A model generated the notes under the pieces. It worked only from the letters and a program-made list of their open reading frames with translations. It was not told the origin of the DNA and did not search any database. Made by a program: the position numbers and the translations under genes. Positions 1 through 9,035 of a DNA stretch of 64,000 nucleotides are shown in pieces (within the stretch, counting starts at the first letter, position 1; every line of letters starts with the position of its first letter). The DNA lies in assembly GCA_963791945.1 (NCBI GenBank), contig CAWBUD010000002.1, forward strand, positions 1,674,001-1,738,000. The letters are read 5' to 3'. This DNA comes from PALSA-1003 sp963791945. Its GTDB lineage: Bacteria > Pseudomonadota > Gammaproteobacteria > Burkholderiales > Casimicrobiaceae.

Positions 1-1269
1 GCCGAAGAACGCGATGGCGATGAACGCGGCCAGGAGTGCCGTCGCGACATAATGTCCCGTCGCGATGCCCGCCTTCAGAATCGAAAATTCGCTTAGGAAA
101 ACCGCCGCCGGCGGCGCGCCGGTGATCGCGAGGCCGCCGAAGAGGAGGGCAGCGCCGGCGACCGGAGAGCGGCGGATCAGCCCGCGCACGCTGGCGATGT
201 CGCGCGTCTGGACGCTCAGCAACGTCGCGCCCGCGGCGAAAAAGCAGAAGGATTTGGTCACCGAATGATTGACGATCTGCTGCATCGCGCCGTAATCGGC
301 AGCCGATGCGCCGAGCCCCACCGCCGCCAGGATGATCCCCATGTGCTCGACCGTGGAGAAGGCGAACAGCCGCTTGTAGTCGTGCACCTGAAGCAGCAGG
401 AACGCGGCGAAGCCGACCGATATCAAGCCAAGCACGAGCGCCCAGGTTTCGACGTGTGCGCCGGGCACCGCCTGCATCACCGGGAACAGCCGAAGGATCA
501 CGTAGAGTATCGCCGTCGTCTCGACCCCGGAGAGCAGCGCGCACACCGGAGAGGGCGCCTGACTGTGGGCATCGGGCAGCCATGTGTGCATCGGCACGAG
601 ACCAACTTTCGTTCCGAGACCGATCAGGACCAGCAGGAACGCGGTCTGCAGGAGTATCGGCGGCATCCGCGGCGCGGCCGTTATGAGTCCGGCCCAGGTG
701 TACGTCCCACCGCCCCCGGCCTGCATGGCGGCGAAAAGCACGAGAAAGCCCAGGAGCGCCACGCCCGCACCCATGAGCGAGAGGACGACGTATTTCCACG
801 CCGCCTCCAGCGCCTCGCGCGTATTTTCGAAGGAAACCAGCAGCGCGGAGCAGAGTGTGGTCAACTCGACCACGATCCAGACCAGCGTCGGCTCCGCGAG
901 CGCCGGGATGGCCAGCATCGAAAAGATGAACAGGTTGTAGTTGGCATAATAGAGTCGCAATTTCTTCGGCTGCAGCGCTCCGTGCGCCATGTAGCCGACG
1001 GAGTAGATGGCAGCGGTGGTTCCGACCAGCGCGATAAGCAGCAGGATAAGGGCGCTCAAACCGTCCACGGCGATCCATTTCGACCACGCGGGGTCGGCGA
1101 GGTCCGCCGGGGGGCTCCCCGCCACGACTTGCCACGCGAGGCGCGCCACCAGAATCAGATTCACCACGCAGACCGCGACCGTCACGCCCGGCACCCAGCG
1201 CTTGCCGAACGGCAACAGGACGAGCAGAGCGGCGATGACCGGCAGCACCAGGATGACGATAACGCTCAC
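1..1269 (-). CDS. hyfF: Hydrogenase-4 component F-like proton-pumping subunit (partial)
   Basis: Partial gene: 423 codons are visible and the C-terminus lies beyond the window edge. It starts with GTG, which overlaps the stop of the preceding small frame (GTGA). The protein is almost entirely hydrophobic and starts VSVIVILVLPVIAALLVLLP. It carries the YSVGYM stretch seen near the N-terminus of the NuoL/M/N and HyfF antiporter-like family. These subunits form the proton-translocating membrane arm of hydrogenase-4, formate hydrogenlyase or related complexes. The upstream genes hyfE and hyfC support HyfF over a complex I NuoM. The substrate of the complex cannot be read here because the catalytic HyfG/HyfI genes would lie outside the window. 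Confidence 0.8.
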   Translation of the reverse strand, partial: MSVIVILVLPVIAALLVLLPFGKRWVPGVTVAVCVVNLILVARLAWQVVAGSPPADLADPAWSKWIAVDGLSALILLLIALVGTTAAIYSVGYMAHGALQPKKLRLYYANYNLFIFSMLAIPALAEPTLVWIVVELTTLCSALLVSFENTREALEAAWKYVVLSLMGAGVALLGFLVLFAAMQAGGGGTYTWAGLITAAPRMPPILLQTAFLLVLIGLGTKVGLVPMHTWLPDAHSQAPSPVCALLSGVETTAILYVILRLFPVMQAVPGAHVETWALVLGLISVGFAAFLLLQVHDYKRLFAFSTVEHMGIILAAVGLGASAADYGAMQQIVNHSVTKSFCFFAAGATLLSVQTRDIASVRGLIRRSPVAGAALLFGGLAITGAPPAAVFLSEFSILKAGIATGHYVATALLAAFIAIAFFG

Positions 1270-1370
1270 TGGACCCCCACGCTTGCGGCCTCATTGGACA
1301 ATTCGGCCGCTGCGCTGCCCCCAAAAGCGGGGGCGCAGTTCGCGCCTTGCGGCGGCCCGGCGGCGCTCAT
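1266..1370 (-). CDS. Possible 34-residue linker ORF between hyfE and hyfF
   Basis: An ATG overlaps the hyfE stop (ATGA) and the frame ends in a TGA overlapping the hyfF GTG start (GTGA). It therefore fills the gap with translational coupling on both sides. The product is Ala/Gly-rich with no recognisable domain. The DNA holds a CCCCC-GCTTTT-GGGGG hairpin, which looks more like an inserted intergenic repeat than an evolved gene. I see no family match. It may only couple ribosomes across the gap. Confidence 0.25.
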   Translation of the reverse strand: MSAAGPPQGANCAPAFGGSAAAELSNEAASVGVQ

Positions 1371-2077
1371 GGCAGCGCCTCGGGCGCGGCCGGTTCGGCG
1401 GCCCTTTCCCTCAAGCTCGCCAATTCGCCGACCGCCGTGGTGCCGACATGCTGCTGCACGGCGCGGACGAGCACGCCCATGATGAAGACGATGATCAAAC
1501 CGTCCGTGGCGATGGCGAGCTCGACCAGCATCCCGAGATCGCGGGCGATCGAGACGCCGGCGAGGAACGCGCCGTTTTCCATCGCCAAGAGCCCGATCAG
1601 CAGCGGCAGCGCCTCGCGCCGCACGGTGAGGGTGAAGGCGCCGAGGAGCAGTCCGGCGATGCCGATCGGCACGTTGGGGCCGCGGAATTCCGGCCCCATC
1701 GCGTTTGCCAACGGAATGCCAATGAAATAGGCGAACACCGCCAGCGCCAGGGCGATGCTCAGAGTCACTGGGATGTTCAGCGCCTGGTCGATTTCGCGGC
1801 GCGTATAGATTTCAGCCGGCGAGGTCTTGCGCAACAGCCAGGGAACGATGATCGGCTTGCTGATGAGGTTCACCAGCGCGACGCCGTAGAGGTGTCCGGA
1901 GTCGTAGCGTATGCCCAACAGGAGCGCGGAGGCGGCGAGCAGCAGCGATTGCGCGATGAACAGGCCCAGGCAGCCCCTCGCCTGCCGCATCGCCACGATG
2001 CCGAACGCGGTCAGCAGGAACAACCCGCACGCGAGCGCGTTCAGGTTCTCCAGCAACTGCTTCGTCGCGTCGCTCAT
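1367..2077 (-). CDS. hyfE: Hydrogenase-4 component E-like membrane protein
   Basis: 236 residues with about six to seven hydrophobic segments. It resembles HyfE, a small membrane subunit of hydrogenase-4-type complexes whose C-terminal half is NuoK-like. The stretches NLISKPIIVPWLLRK and NGAFLAGVSIARDLGMLVEL fit this family. The start is 7 bp after the hyfC stop, so both genes are likely co-transcribed. The C-terminal tail after about residue 215 is charged and probably cytoplasmic. Annotation as HyfE rests on sequence character plus gene order (hyfC-hyfE-hyfF). Confidence 0.82.
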   Translation of the reverse strand: MSDATKQLLENLNALACGLFLLTAFGIVAMRQARGCLGLFIAQSLLLAASALLLGIRYDSGHLYGVALVNLISKPIIVPWLLRKTSPAEIYTRREIDQALNIPVTLSIALALAVFAYFIGIPLANAMGPEFRGPNVPIGIAGLLLGAFTLTVRREALPLLIGLLAMENGAFLAGVSIARDLGMLVELAIATDGLIIVFIMGVLVRAVQQHVGTTAVGELASLRERAAEPAAPEALP

Positions 2078-2084
2078 CGTCGGC

Positions 2085-3035
2085 TCAGGGAGAAAAGACC
2101 TGCGCGATCATCGCCGCCACCGACGTGATGAACGCGGCGCCAAGGAACTCTACGATCCGGAACAGGCGCAGCTTGGCGAGCGAGGACTCAATGACCACCA
2201 GCACGAGCAGGAAGCAGAAGATCTTGAGCAGCACCAGCGGTATCGCCAGCAGCACCGCCCAGAGCGTCTGCTCGCGCGCGAGCCCCCATGGCATGACCAG
2301 TACGTTGAGAAAAATGCAGAGCAGCACGAAGAATTTCATCTGGCCACCCCACTTCACCAACGCGAACCCGCGGCCGGAGTATTCGAGCGACTTGGATTCG
2401 TCGATCATCGCCAGCTCGAAATGGCCAGTCGGATTGTCCACCGGGATCCGCCCGCCTTCGGCCAGGATCAGCATGACGAACGCCAGCATGAGCAGCACGT
2501 GCGACGGCGCGAAGAAGTTGGCGAGCGGCGTCACCCATTTCTGCTGGACGATGTAGGGAATCGTCGAACCCGCCACGAACGAGACGGTGAAGAACACGAT
2601 CATGAATACCGGCTCGGCGAGGAACCCGACCATGCGCGTGCGGCTGGCGCCGATGGGACCGTAGGGATTGGCGGTGTCCACGGCGGCGAGCGTGGCGAAG
2701 AATCCTCCCAGCGCCAGCACGAAGCCGCCGCCGAGCATGTCGCCCATGAACGCGAAGAACAGCGGATAGCTCGTCAGCACCGGGATCAGCAGCGCCACGA
2801 AGATCGGCGTGACGAAGACGATGTAGGGCGTGAATCGGAAGATCCACGAGCTGTCTTCGGACACGATCTCGTCCTTGTGAAAGAGCTTCCAGAGATCCCG
2901 ATAGGGCTGGAAGACGCTTGGCCCGCGCTTGGACTGGACGATTTCCTTGAGCCGCGCGAGCACGCCGGCGGCGAGCGGCGCGAACGCCATCACCACCAGC
3001 ACCTGGAGCAGGTTGAAGACGATGCGATGGGCCAT
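2085..3035 (-). CDS. hyfC: Hydrogenase-4 component C-like (NuoH family) membrane subunit
   Basis: 316 residues, NuoH/HyfC family (respiratory-chain subunit 1). It contains the family signature loop EGGRIPVDNPTGHFELAM near residues 193-212, and an N-terminal block RGPSVFQPYRDLWKLFHKDE typical of HyfC and HycD. This subunit connects the hydrophilic catalytic arm to the proton-pumping membrane arm. It is the first gene of the visible operon. In hyf-type operons hyfB usually precedes hyfC, yet the roughly 400 bp upstream contain no hyfB, only non-coding sequence and then lhr. The partner antiporter subunit must therefore be elsewhere or absent. Confidence 0.87.
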   Translation of the reverse strand: MAHRIVFNLLQVLVVMAFAPLAAGVLARLKEIVQSKRGPSVFQPYRDLWKLFHKDEIVSEDSSWIFRFTPYIVFVTPIFVALLIPVLTSYPLFFAFMGDMLGGGFVLALGGFFATLAAVDTANPYGPIGASRTRMVGFLAEPVFMIVFFTVSFVAGSTIPYIVQQKWVTPLANFFAPSHVLLMLAFVMLILAEGGRIPVDNPTGHFELAMIDESKSLEYSGRGFALVKWGGQMKFFVLLCIFLNVLVMPWGLAREQTLWAVLLAIPLVLLKIFCFLLVLVVIESSLAKLRLFRIVEFLGAAFITSVAAMIAQVFSP

Positions 3036-3431
3036 GATGCCTGGTCAGCGGGCGATCCGCGCTCGCACGCGAGTCGTCGAGACCCCCTCTGCGTCAAGAG
3101 CAGGCGCGTAGCCACGCTCGCCGCGCGGCGAGGCATACGCACCCAGGCTCATCGATCGCATCGCCCGTTACCCTCCAGAGACGAACAGGGTATCGCCCTG
3201 ATCGTCACGGCATGGGCAAGCGGAGCGACCTACAGGACCGTCAGACGCTCGCCCACGCTTGCTCGAATTACATGACAAGCGTAGGCGTCATCAGCCATTG
3301 CGGCGGTTAAAGGAGGACGGCCATCTCCTGGAATGCACGCGTAGTTTAGACAATGCCCGAAGCGAGCGCAAGCGTTGGCGTGCGACTCCCGCTAGCATGA
3401 AGACCAGCGTCGCCGAATTGTGCGGCTTGTC
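3036..3431. other. Intergenic region between lhr and hyfC
   Basis: About 400 bp without a credible gene. It must hold the end of the lhr transcript and the promoter of the hyf operon. One short hairpin is visible (CAGGG-tatcg-CCCTG, about 3186-3200), and a 7-bp inverted repeat ACGCTTG/CAAGCGT lies around 3255-3290. No clear T-tract terminator or confident promoter was found. Confidence 0.5.
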
Positions 3432-6400
3432 CTAGCGCAGGTAAGCGAGCAGCGGCGAACCGGGTTGCCTTTTGATGAGCGCGCTCTCCGCGTCGCGGGC
3501 CTCGCGCGGCTCGAGCTGCTCGATCCAGTGCACTTCGCCGCCGGAGAGTCCCGCGATGGCGACGCCGTCGCGATAGAGAACGCGATTGTTCGTCAGCGCC
3601 GGAATCTTCGGACCCGGCACGATCGTACCGACGAGATTCAGCGGATCCGCGGCGGAGAGCGAGATCCAGGCCGACGTCTGCGGCGCGCGACGCGTCTCGC
3701 GCAACAGAGACACCGCTTCGGGCAACGCGAACTGTTCCCCCGGCACGCCTGCGACGAAGCGGCCACCACGAATCTCGCCGCGCGCCTCGAATCGTCGAAG
3801 CACGCGCAGGAGATCGCGCCAGGGCGGAAGCGACGCGGCCTCGCGCTCGAGCAAGCGCCAGAACACGACGCCGTAGCGGCGCAGCAGCGTCTGCGCGATG
3901 TGCTCGACGACTTCGGCTTCCGCGTCGTGCACGCCGCCGATCGATACGTGGTGCGGGGCGGGTCGACGCAGCAGCGCCCAGCGCCCCGCGTCCTCGATGC
4001 CGAAGAGCGCCGTGCGACGCCGCCGCTTGCCTTCGCCCAGGGGTTTGCGCCGATCCGAGGGCGTGAGGAGCGCGCGCAATCCCGAGAAGCTGTCCGAGTG
4101 CACGAGCCCGAGGACGACGAGCTCCGCGAGCGCGTCCTCGACCTGAGTGCGCAGCATGCCGCTGCCCTCGACGATTTCGTCGTAGAAGCAGGCGCCGTGA
4201 CTCCTGAGATAATCGGCGACACGCTGGCCTCGCGCGCTCGCGGCCGATGTTTCGCCTTCGACAGGCACGGCGCGGTTCCACAGCGCGAGACTCCGCCGGG
4301 GCAGCAGCGTCACCGGCGTCGTGCGGATCGGACCCGCATGCGTCGCGGCGACTCTCGCCGGCACGGTGAGTCGCGTCCACGCCGCGCGGCCGGCGAGGCA
4401 CAGGTCGTCGAGCCACGTGAAGTCGTAGTTGTCGAGGCGCGACGGCAGGATCTCGGCTTCCCACGCCGCGGCTGGCGCCTCGAAGCCTTCGAGCTGCGTG
4501 ACCAGCGCCGCGAGCGCGTCGGGACCCTCGCGCCGCTCGGCCGGAATCACGTGCTGCCAGCGACACAGGAAGCGCATGAAGTCGCCGCTCGATACCGGCT
4601 CGATCTCCTGCCGCAATCGTTTCACCGTGTAGCGATGGATCCGCGCCAGCAGCGCTCGATCGCACCACTCGGGCCCTGCGCCGTGGGTGAACGAGCCTTG
4701 CATGGCGAAGCCCTCGGCGGCGAGCTTGGCCAGCGCGGCATCGACGTCGGCGCGCGGCAGCGCCATGGAGTCGGCCAGCGCCTGCGCCGTGACCGGTCCC
4801 AGCCCTTCGAGCCGCCCGCGCACGATCTCGACCAGCGCTTCGTCGTGCGACCATGACCTGAGCCTGAATTCGTCCGGCGCGTCGATCCGCGGTTCGCACG
4901 GAGCTGCGCCGAACACCGAGTGGAATTGAGGCAGCCTCTCGGCGGCGATCCAGAGCCGCGCTTCGCTCGACGTTGTCCCCGCAGCCACGCTCATGCGCGT
5001 CGCGCGCCGTGATCGGGCGAGCTCGTCGAGCAGCATCTGCCAGCCTGGATGCGCTCCAAGCTCCTGTTCGCTGACGAAGCCGAGGCCAAGCAGCGCGTCG
5101 TGCAGCTCGTCGGCGTTGGCCGCCGCCGGCCAGGCTTCGGCGCGCACGCGTTCGATCGCCTCAGGATCGAGCCGGCCCAGTCCCGCAGCGGCCTCCTCGT
5201 CCAGCCAGCGCCGGCTCATCACCGCGTGCGTGCGCCTCTCTTCCAGCGGTGCGTCGTCGAGGAACGCGTACGGCCGCGCGCTCAGGATTTCCAGCGCAAA
5301 CGGCGAAGGCTCGGTCAGGTCGCGGTGCGCCACGCGGATGTCGCCCGCTTCCATGGCCCGCAGCACGCTTTCCAGTCCTTCGATGTCCATCGCCTCGAAC
5401 AGGCAATCGTGGATGGTCTGGTTGACCAGGGGGTGATCCGGGATCTCCCGCTCGCCGACGACGTTCTCGGCGCAGGCGATCTGGTCGGGAAATACCGCCG
5501 CGAGCAGATCCTCCGAGGCCATGCGCTGGAGCTGCGGCGGCACCTTCTTGCCGCCGCGAAAGCGCGGCAGGGCAAGCGACGTGGCCGCAGCCCAGCGCCA
5601 GCGCGCGGCGAACATCGGCGCGTCGAGCAGCGCCTGGATGAGCAAGGGCCGGACGCTCTTCGAGTGGAGATAGCGCGCGACCTCGTCGAGCGGAAAGCTG
5701 TGGCTGGTCGACAGCGACAGCACGATCGCGTCCTCGGTGGCCGCGGCCTGCAGCTCGAAGTTGAACTTGCGGCAGAAGCGCTTGCGCAGCGCCAGCCCCC
5801 AGGCGCGATTGATGCGACTCCCGAACGGCGAATGGATGACGAGCTGCATCCCGCCGGACTCGTCGAAGAAACGCTCGAGCACGATCGTGGTCTGCGTCGG
5901 CACGACCCCCAGCGCGGCTCGCGCCGCGGCCAGATAATCGACGAGCTGCCCCGCGGCCGAAGCGCCGAACGAGAGCTGCTGCGCGAGAACGTCCGCGCCT
6001 ATCCCCTCGTCGAGGCGCGCCACGATGTCTTCCCGCAGGCGCGATACCGCATGCGAAAGCTCGTCGGTCCGCCCCGGCGCCTCGCCGAGCCAGAACGGGA
6101 TGTTGGGCGGCTGGCCTTTGGCGTCCTCGACCCGCACGCGGCCCGCCTCGACGCGGAGAATGCGATACGACGTGTTGCCGAGCTGGAAGATGTCGCCGGC
6201 GAGGCTTTCGATGGCGAAGTCCTCGTTCACGGTGCCAACCTGCTGACCGGCGGGCTCGAGGACGACGTCGTAGTCGGCCGTGTCGGGTATCGCGCCACCC
6301 GACGTGAGCGCGGTCAGCCGCGCGCCGCGCCGCCCGCGCAGCACCCGGTTGACGGCGTCGCGGTGCACGTACGCCGCCCGATGTCCGCGGCGCGTGCTGA

Positions 6401-7769
6401 AGCCTTCGGCCAGCATGCGCACGACCGCGGCGTACTCGTCTCGCTCTAGACCGGCGTACGGATGCGCGCGCCGGAACAGGTCGAGCAGAGCATCTTCGGG
6501 CCACTCGCAGGCGGCCACCTCGGCGACGATCTGCTGGGCGAGCACGTCGAGTGGCTTGGGTGGAATCGAAACGCGATCCAGCTCGCCTCGCGCGATCGCA
6601 TCGAGCAGCGCCGCGCATTCCACCAGCTCGTCGCGCGACAGCGGAAACAGCCGCGCCTTCGGCATGCCGCTGACGCTGTGGTTCGCGCGGCCGGCCCGTT
6701 GCAGGAACGTCGCGATCGAGCGCGGCGAGCCCAATTGGCAGACGAGCTCCACGTCGCCGATATCGATGCCCAGCTCGAGCGACGCGGTGGCCACCAACGC
6801 GGTGAGCTCGCCGCTCTTGAGCCGCTGCTCGGCGGCGAGTCGTCGCTCCTTGGCGAGGCTGCCGTGATGCGCCGTCACCTTCTCCTTGCCCAGCAGGTCC
6901 GACAGGTGGCGGGCCACGCGCTCGGCCATGCGCCGCGTGTTGACGAAGACGAGCGTCGTGCGATGCGCTCGGGCGAGCTCCGCAAGTCGCGCGTACACTT
7001 GCTGCCAGACGTCGCCAGACATCACGGCTTCCAGCGGCGAAGGCGGCACACTTAGCGCGAGATCGCGCTTCCGGACGTGACCTGCATCGACGATCGCGCA
7101 CTCGGCGTTCGTTGTTCCGGTGAGGAAGCGTGCGACCTCCTCGATCGGCTTCTGCGTCGCCGACAGGCCGATGCGCACGGGCGGCGAAGCCGTCAGTGCG
7201 GCCAGGCGCTCCAGCGACAACGCGAGATGGCTGCCGCGCTTGCTCGGCGCCAGAGCGTGGATTTCGTCGACGATGACGGTGCGGGTGGTGGCGAGCATCT
7301 TCCGCCCCGACTCGGAGCCGAGGAGGATGTAGAGCGATTCCGGCGTCGTGACGACGATGTGGGGCGGTCGCTTGCGCATCCCGGCGCGCTCGGCCTGCGG
7401 CGTATCGCCGGTGCGCACCAGGGTTCGGATCTCGACGTCCGGATAACCTCCCGCCTCGAGCTCCGCTCGAATGCCGGCGAGCGGCGCTTCGAGATTCTTC
7501 TTGATGTCATTGGACAGCGCCTTGAGCGGCGAAACGTAGACGACGAACGTCTCGTCCGGCAGCGGCGCTTCCGTGCCGCGTCGCACCAGCGCGTCGATCG
7601 CCGCCAGGAACGCGGAGAGCGTCTTGCCGGAGCCCGTCGGTGCGGCGACCAGGACATGGCGCCCGGACTGGATCTCCGGCCAGGCGCGCTCCTGCGCCAG
7701 CGTCGGCGCGGAGAAGGTCTTGCGGAACCAGGCTTCGACGGCGGGATGGAATGCGGCGGCACGGACCAT
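3432..7769 (-). CDS. lhr: Large helicase-related protein Lhr
   Basis: 1445 residues, close to the full length of bacterial Lhr (about 1500). It is a superfamily 2 ATP-dependent 3'-5' DNA helicase implicated in DNA repair. Visible motifs: Walker A APTGSGKT at 43-50, DEIH box at 168-171, SAT motif III at about 203-206 and motif VI QRAGRANHS at about 357-365. The remainder matches the long Lhr C-terminal part, with a winged-helix region and Lhr extension (for example HSPFGSRINRAWGLALRKRF in the middle). The gene stands alone on the minus strand, downstream of a small exported protein. Long antisense frames across it reflect high GC content and are not genes. Confidence 0.95.
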   Translation of the reverse strand: MVRAAAFHPAVEAWFRKTFSAPTLAQERAWPEIQSGRHVLVAAPTGSGKTLSAFLAAIDALVRRGTEAPLPDETFVVYVSPLKALSNDIKKNLEAPLAGIRAELEAGGYPDVEIRTLVRTGDTPQAERAGMRKRPPHIVVTTPESLYILLGSESGRKMLATTRTVIVDEIHALAPSKRGSHLALSLERLAALTASPPVRIGLSATQKPIEEVARFLTGTTNAECAIVDAGHVRKRDLALSVPPSPLEAVMSGDVWQQVYARLAELARAHRTTLVFVNTRRMAERVARHLSDLLGKEKVTAHHGSLAKERRLAAEQRLKSGELTALVATASLELGIDIGDVELVCQLGSPRSIATFLQRAGRANHSVSGMPKARLFPLSRDELVECAALLDAIARGELDRVSIPPKPLDVLAQQIVAEVAACEWPEDALLDLFRRAHPYAGLERDEYAAVVRMLAEGFSTRRGHRAAYVHRDAVNRVLRGRRGARLTALTSGGAIPDTADYDVVLEPAGQQVGTVNEDFAIESLAGDIFQLGNTSYRILRVEAGRVRVEDAKGQPPNIPFWLGEAPGRTDELSHAVSRLREDIVARLDEGIGADVLAQQLSFGASAAGQLVDYLAAARAALGVVPTQTTIVLERFFDESGGMQLVIHSPFGSRINRAWGLALRKRFCRKFNFELQAAATEDAIVLSLSTSHSFPLDEVARYLHSKSVRPLLIQALLDAPMFAARWRWAAATSLALPRFRGGKKVPPQLQRMASEDLLAAVFPDQIACAENVVGEREIPDHPLVNQTIHDCLFEAMDIEGLESVLRAMEAGDIRVAHRDLTEPSPFALEILSARPYAFLDDAPLEERRTHAVMSRRWLDEEAAAGLGRLDPEAIERVRAEAWPAAANADELHDALLGLGFVSEQELGAHPGWQMLLDELARSRRATRMSVAAGTTSSEARLWIAAERLPQFHSVFGAAPCEPRIDAPDEFRLRSWSHDEALVEIVRGRLEGLGPVTAQALADSMALPRADVDAALAKLAAEGFAMQGSFTHGAGPEWCDRALLARIHRYTVKRLRQEIEPVSSGDFMRFLCRWQHVIPAERREGPDALAALVTQLEGFEAPAAAWEAEILPSRLDNYDFTWLDDLCLAGRAAWTRLTVPARVAATHAGPIRTTPVTLLPRRSLALWNRAVPVEGETSAASARGQRVADYLRSHGACFYDEIVEGSGMLRTQVEDALAELVVLGLVHSDSFSGLRALLTPSDRRKPLGEGKRRRRTALFGIEDAGRWALLRRPAPHHVSIGGVHDAEAEVVEHIAQTLLRRYGVVFWRLLEREAASLPPWRDLLRVLRRFEARGEIRGGRFVAGVPGEQFALPEAVSLLRETRRAPQTSAWISLSAADPLNLVGTIVPGPKIPALTNNRVLYRDGVAIAGLSGGEVHWIEQLEPREARDAESALIKRQPGSPLLAYLR

Positions 7770-7803
7770 CGCCGATATTATCCTCCAGAAGCGGGGACCC
7801 TAC

Positions 7804-8253
7804 TCACGTGCCCGGCTTCGCGCTCTTCGCCTCCGGCTCGTCGCCCATCGCGTCGGGCTCGTCGCTCGGCGCACGGACGCTCACGTCTACCTTGGTACGG
7901 ACGTTATGGCTGCGGCTGTTGGGACCGAACCCTAAGCCGAACCACTGCACGTCGAAGGTATCCTTACCGACGAATCCGGGATTCGGCGTGTAGGAAACCG
8001 ATGCTGTCGTGCTGGAGAGCACGCCGCTCGCCGGCCTTCCCCGGATGGTCAGCGACGTCGCCGGCTTGCCGCCGATGCGCATTTGCATCGCGCAGGGCGT
8101 GCCGTCGTTGATCACGGACATCTTCGCCACGATGGTGCCGCCGTTCTCCGCGTGCGGGTGCTTCACGGCGCAGCGCTCACCGTCGGCCTGCGCAGGAGCG
8201 CTCGCGCAAACGAGCACCCCAGCGAGAAGGGCGACCGTCTTGCATGCATTCAT
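7804..8253 (-). CDS. Small exported protein with a cadherin/Ig-like strand motif
   Basis: About 149 residues if it starts at the ATG giving MNACKTVALLAGVLVC, a clear signal peptide cleaved after AQA. A longer start 8 codons upstream is possible. The mature part contains SYTPNPGFVGKDTFDVQWF, which resembles the repeating strand of bacterial cadherin/Ig-like adhesin domains (YTPNxGFxGxDxF). Only one such unit is present, and two cysteines may pair (in ERCAVKH and TPCAMQM). The C-terminus is acidic and low-complexity. The function is unknown; it is likely periplasmic or secreted. It lies directly upstream of lhr on the same strand, but a functional link is not implied. Confidence 0.6.
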   Translation of the reverse strand: MNACKTVALLAGVLVCASAPAQADGERCAVKHPHAENGGTIVAKMSVINDGTPCAMQMRIGGKPATSLTIRGRPASGVLSSTTASVSYTPNPGFVGKDTFDVQWFGLGFGPNSRSHNVRTKVDVSVRAPSDEPDAMGDEPEAKSAKPGT

Positions 8254-8307
8254 CGATCGAATCAACCTCGATCTCACGAAGAATCGCGTCGACTAACGTG
8301 ACGCGAA

Positions 8308-8796
8308 TCAGCGGACGAACCGGTCGACAAACCCCGCGCCGAGTCCGACTGCGGCGTAATGCGCTCGGCACATCTCGAGCTTGGTGAACACGTCCTCGTA
8401 GCCGGTCTGACGACCGTTCTCGTCGAGATAGATCATCGCGCCGCCGATGTTGAAGAAGGTGATCATCTCGCCGCAGTCCTCGGGCACGACCAGCGTATGG
8501 ATCTCGCCCGGCGGCTCGTAGACGAAGCTGCCCTCTTGCGCGATCCAGTCGTGCTCGAGATAGCGCCAGCGGCCTTTGATCACGTAGCCCGTCACCGCCA
8601 TCGGATGACGGTGCCGGTGCAGCACACCAGACCGGCGCACCCGCAGCAGGTTGCACCAGCCGCCGGTCACCGTGTTGAGCAGCAGCGGTCGGAACCACAC
8701 GTCGCGCGCCTGCGGAACCCAGACACGCTCGTCCTCCGGAAGGGCCGGGACCGCAAGCTCGGCCACGATGCCTTGCGACGGGAGAACTGCGTTCAC
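8308..8796 (-). CDS. Cupin-fold protein, 2,4'-dihydroxyacetophenone dioxygenase family
   Basis: 162 residues with a cupin core. Motif 1 (HRHRHP around residues 61-66, with Gly and Glu/His spacing typical of metal binding) is followed by motif 2 (PPGEIHTLV around 95-103). The overall sequence fits the family annotated as 2,4'-dihydroxyacetophenone dioxygenase, small non-heme iron ring-cleavage or carbon-carbon cleavage enzymes, many of which have unproven substrates. It overlaps the preceding small gene by 4 bp (ATGA) and is the last gene of the sugar-acid operon. In this context a role in sugar-acid handling rather than aromatic cleavage is equally possible. Confidence 0.75.
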   Translation of the reverse strand: MNAVLPSQGIVAELAVPALPEDERVWVPQARDVWFRPLLLNTVTGGWCNLLRVRRSGVLHRHRHPMAVTGYVIKGRWRYLEHDWIAQEGSFVYEPPGEIHTLVVPEDCGEMITFFNIGGAMIYLDENGRQTGYEDVFTKLEMCRAHYAAVGLGAGFVDRFVR

Positions 8797-9032
8797 TGTT
8801 CGGCTTTGAGCGCGCGCGTGAGCTCGGAGACCTCGCGGTCCACGTCACGATCCTTGGGGAAGGGGCGCCCGGCACGACGATACCAGTAGCGAGCGTTGCC
8901 GAGGTCGCCCTCGACCAGGTGCACGATGCCGTGCGCCCAGCAGCCGAGCTTCGATTCGTCCTGCTGGGCGATTTCGTGCGCCTTCTGCCATTCGCCCTTC
9001 TTCAGATAGCGGATCGCGGTATTGAGCGCCAT
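8793..9032 (-). CDS. Small TPR-like conserved protein
   Basis: 79 residues, helical in character: MALNTAIRYLKKGEWQKAHE is followed by a second helical pair GDLGNARYWYRRAGRPFP. This looks like one and a half TPR/SEL1-type repeats. No signal peptide is present. It sits between the SDR and the cupin with a 3-bp gap and a 4-bp overlap, so it is firmly part of the operon. I do not know its function. Similar short proteins are often annotated as hypothetical; a scaffold role for a neighbouring enzyme is only a guess. Confidence 0.7.
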   Translation of the reverse strand: MALNTAIRYLKKGEWQKAHEIAQQDESKLGCWAHGIVHLVEGDLGNARYWYRRAGRPFPKDRDVDREVSELTRALKAEQ

Positions 9033-9035
9033 GGT

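Noticed and set aside
5049..6449. 466-codon plus-strand open frame opposite lhr
   Set aside because: High-GC antisense shadow of lhr; low-complexity Arg/Pro-rich product with no family resemblance, while the lhr frame has all helicase motifs.
8253..8277. Upstream start for the small exported protein
   Set aside because: The shorter ATG gives a cleaner signal peptide; the 8 extra residues add charges only.
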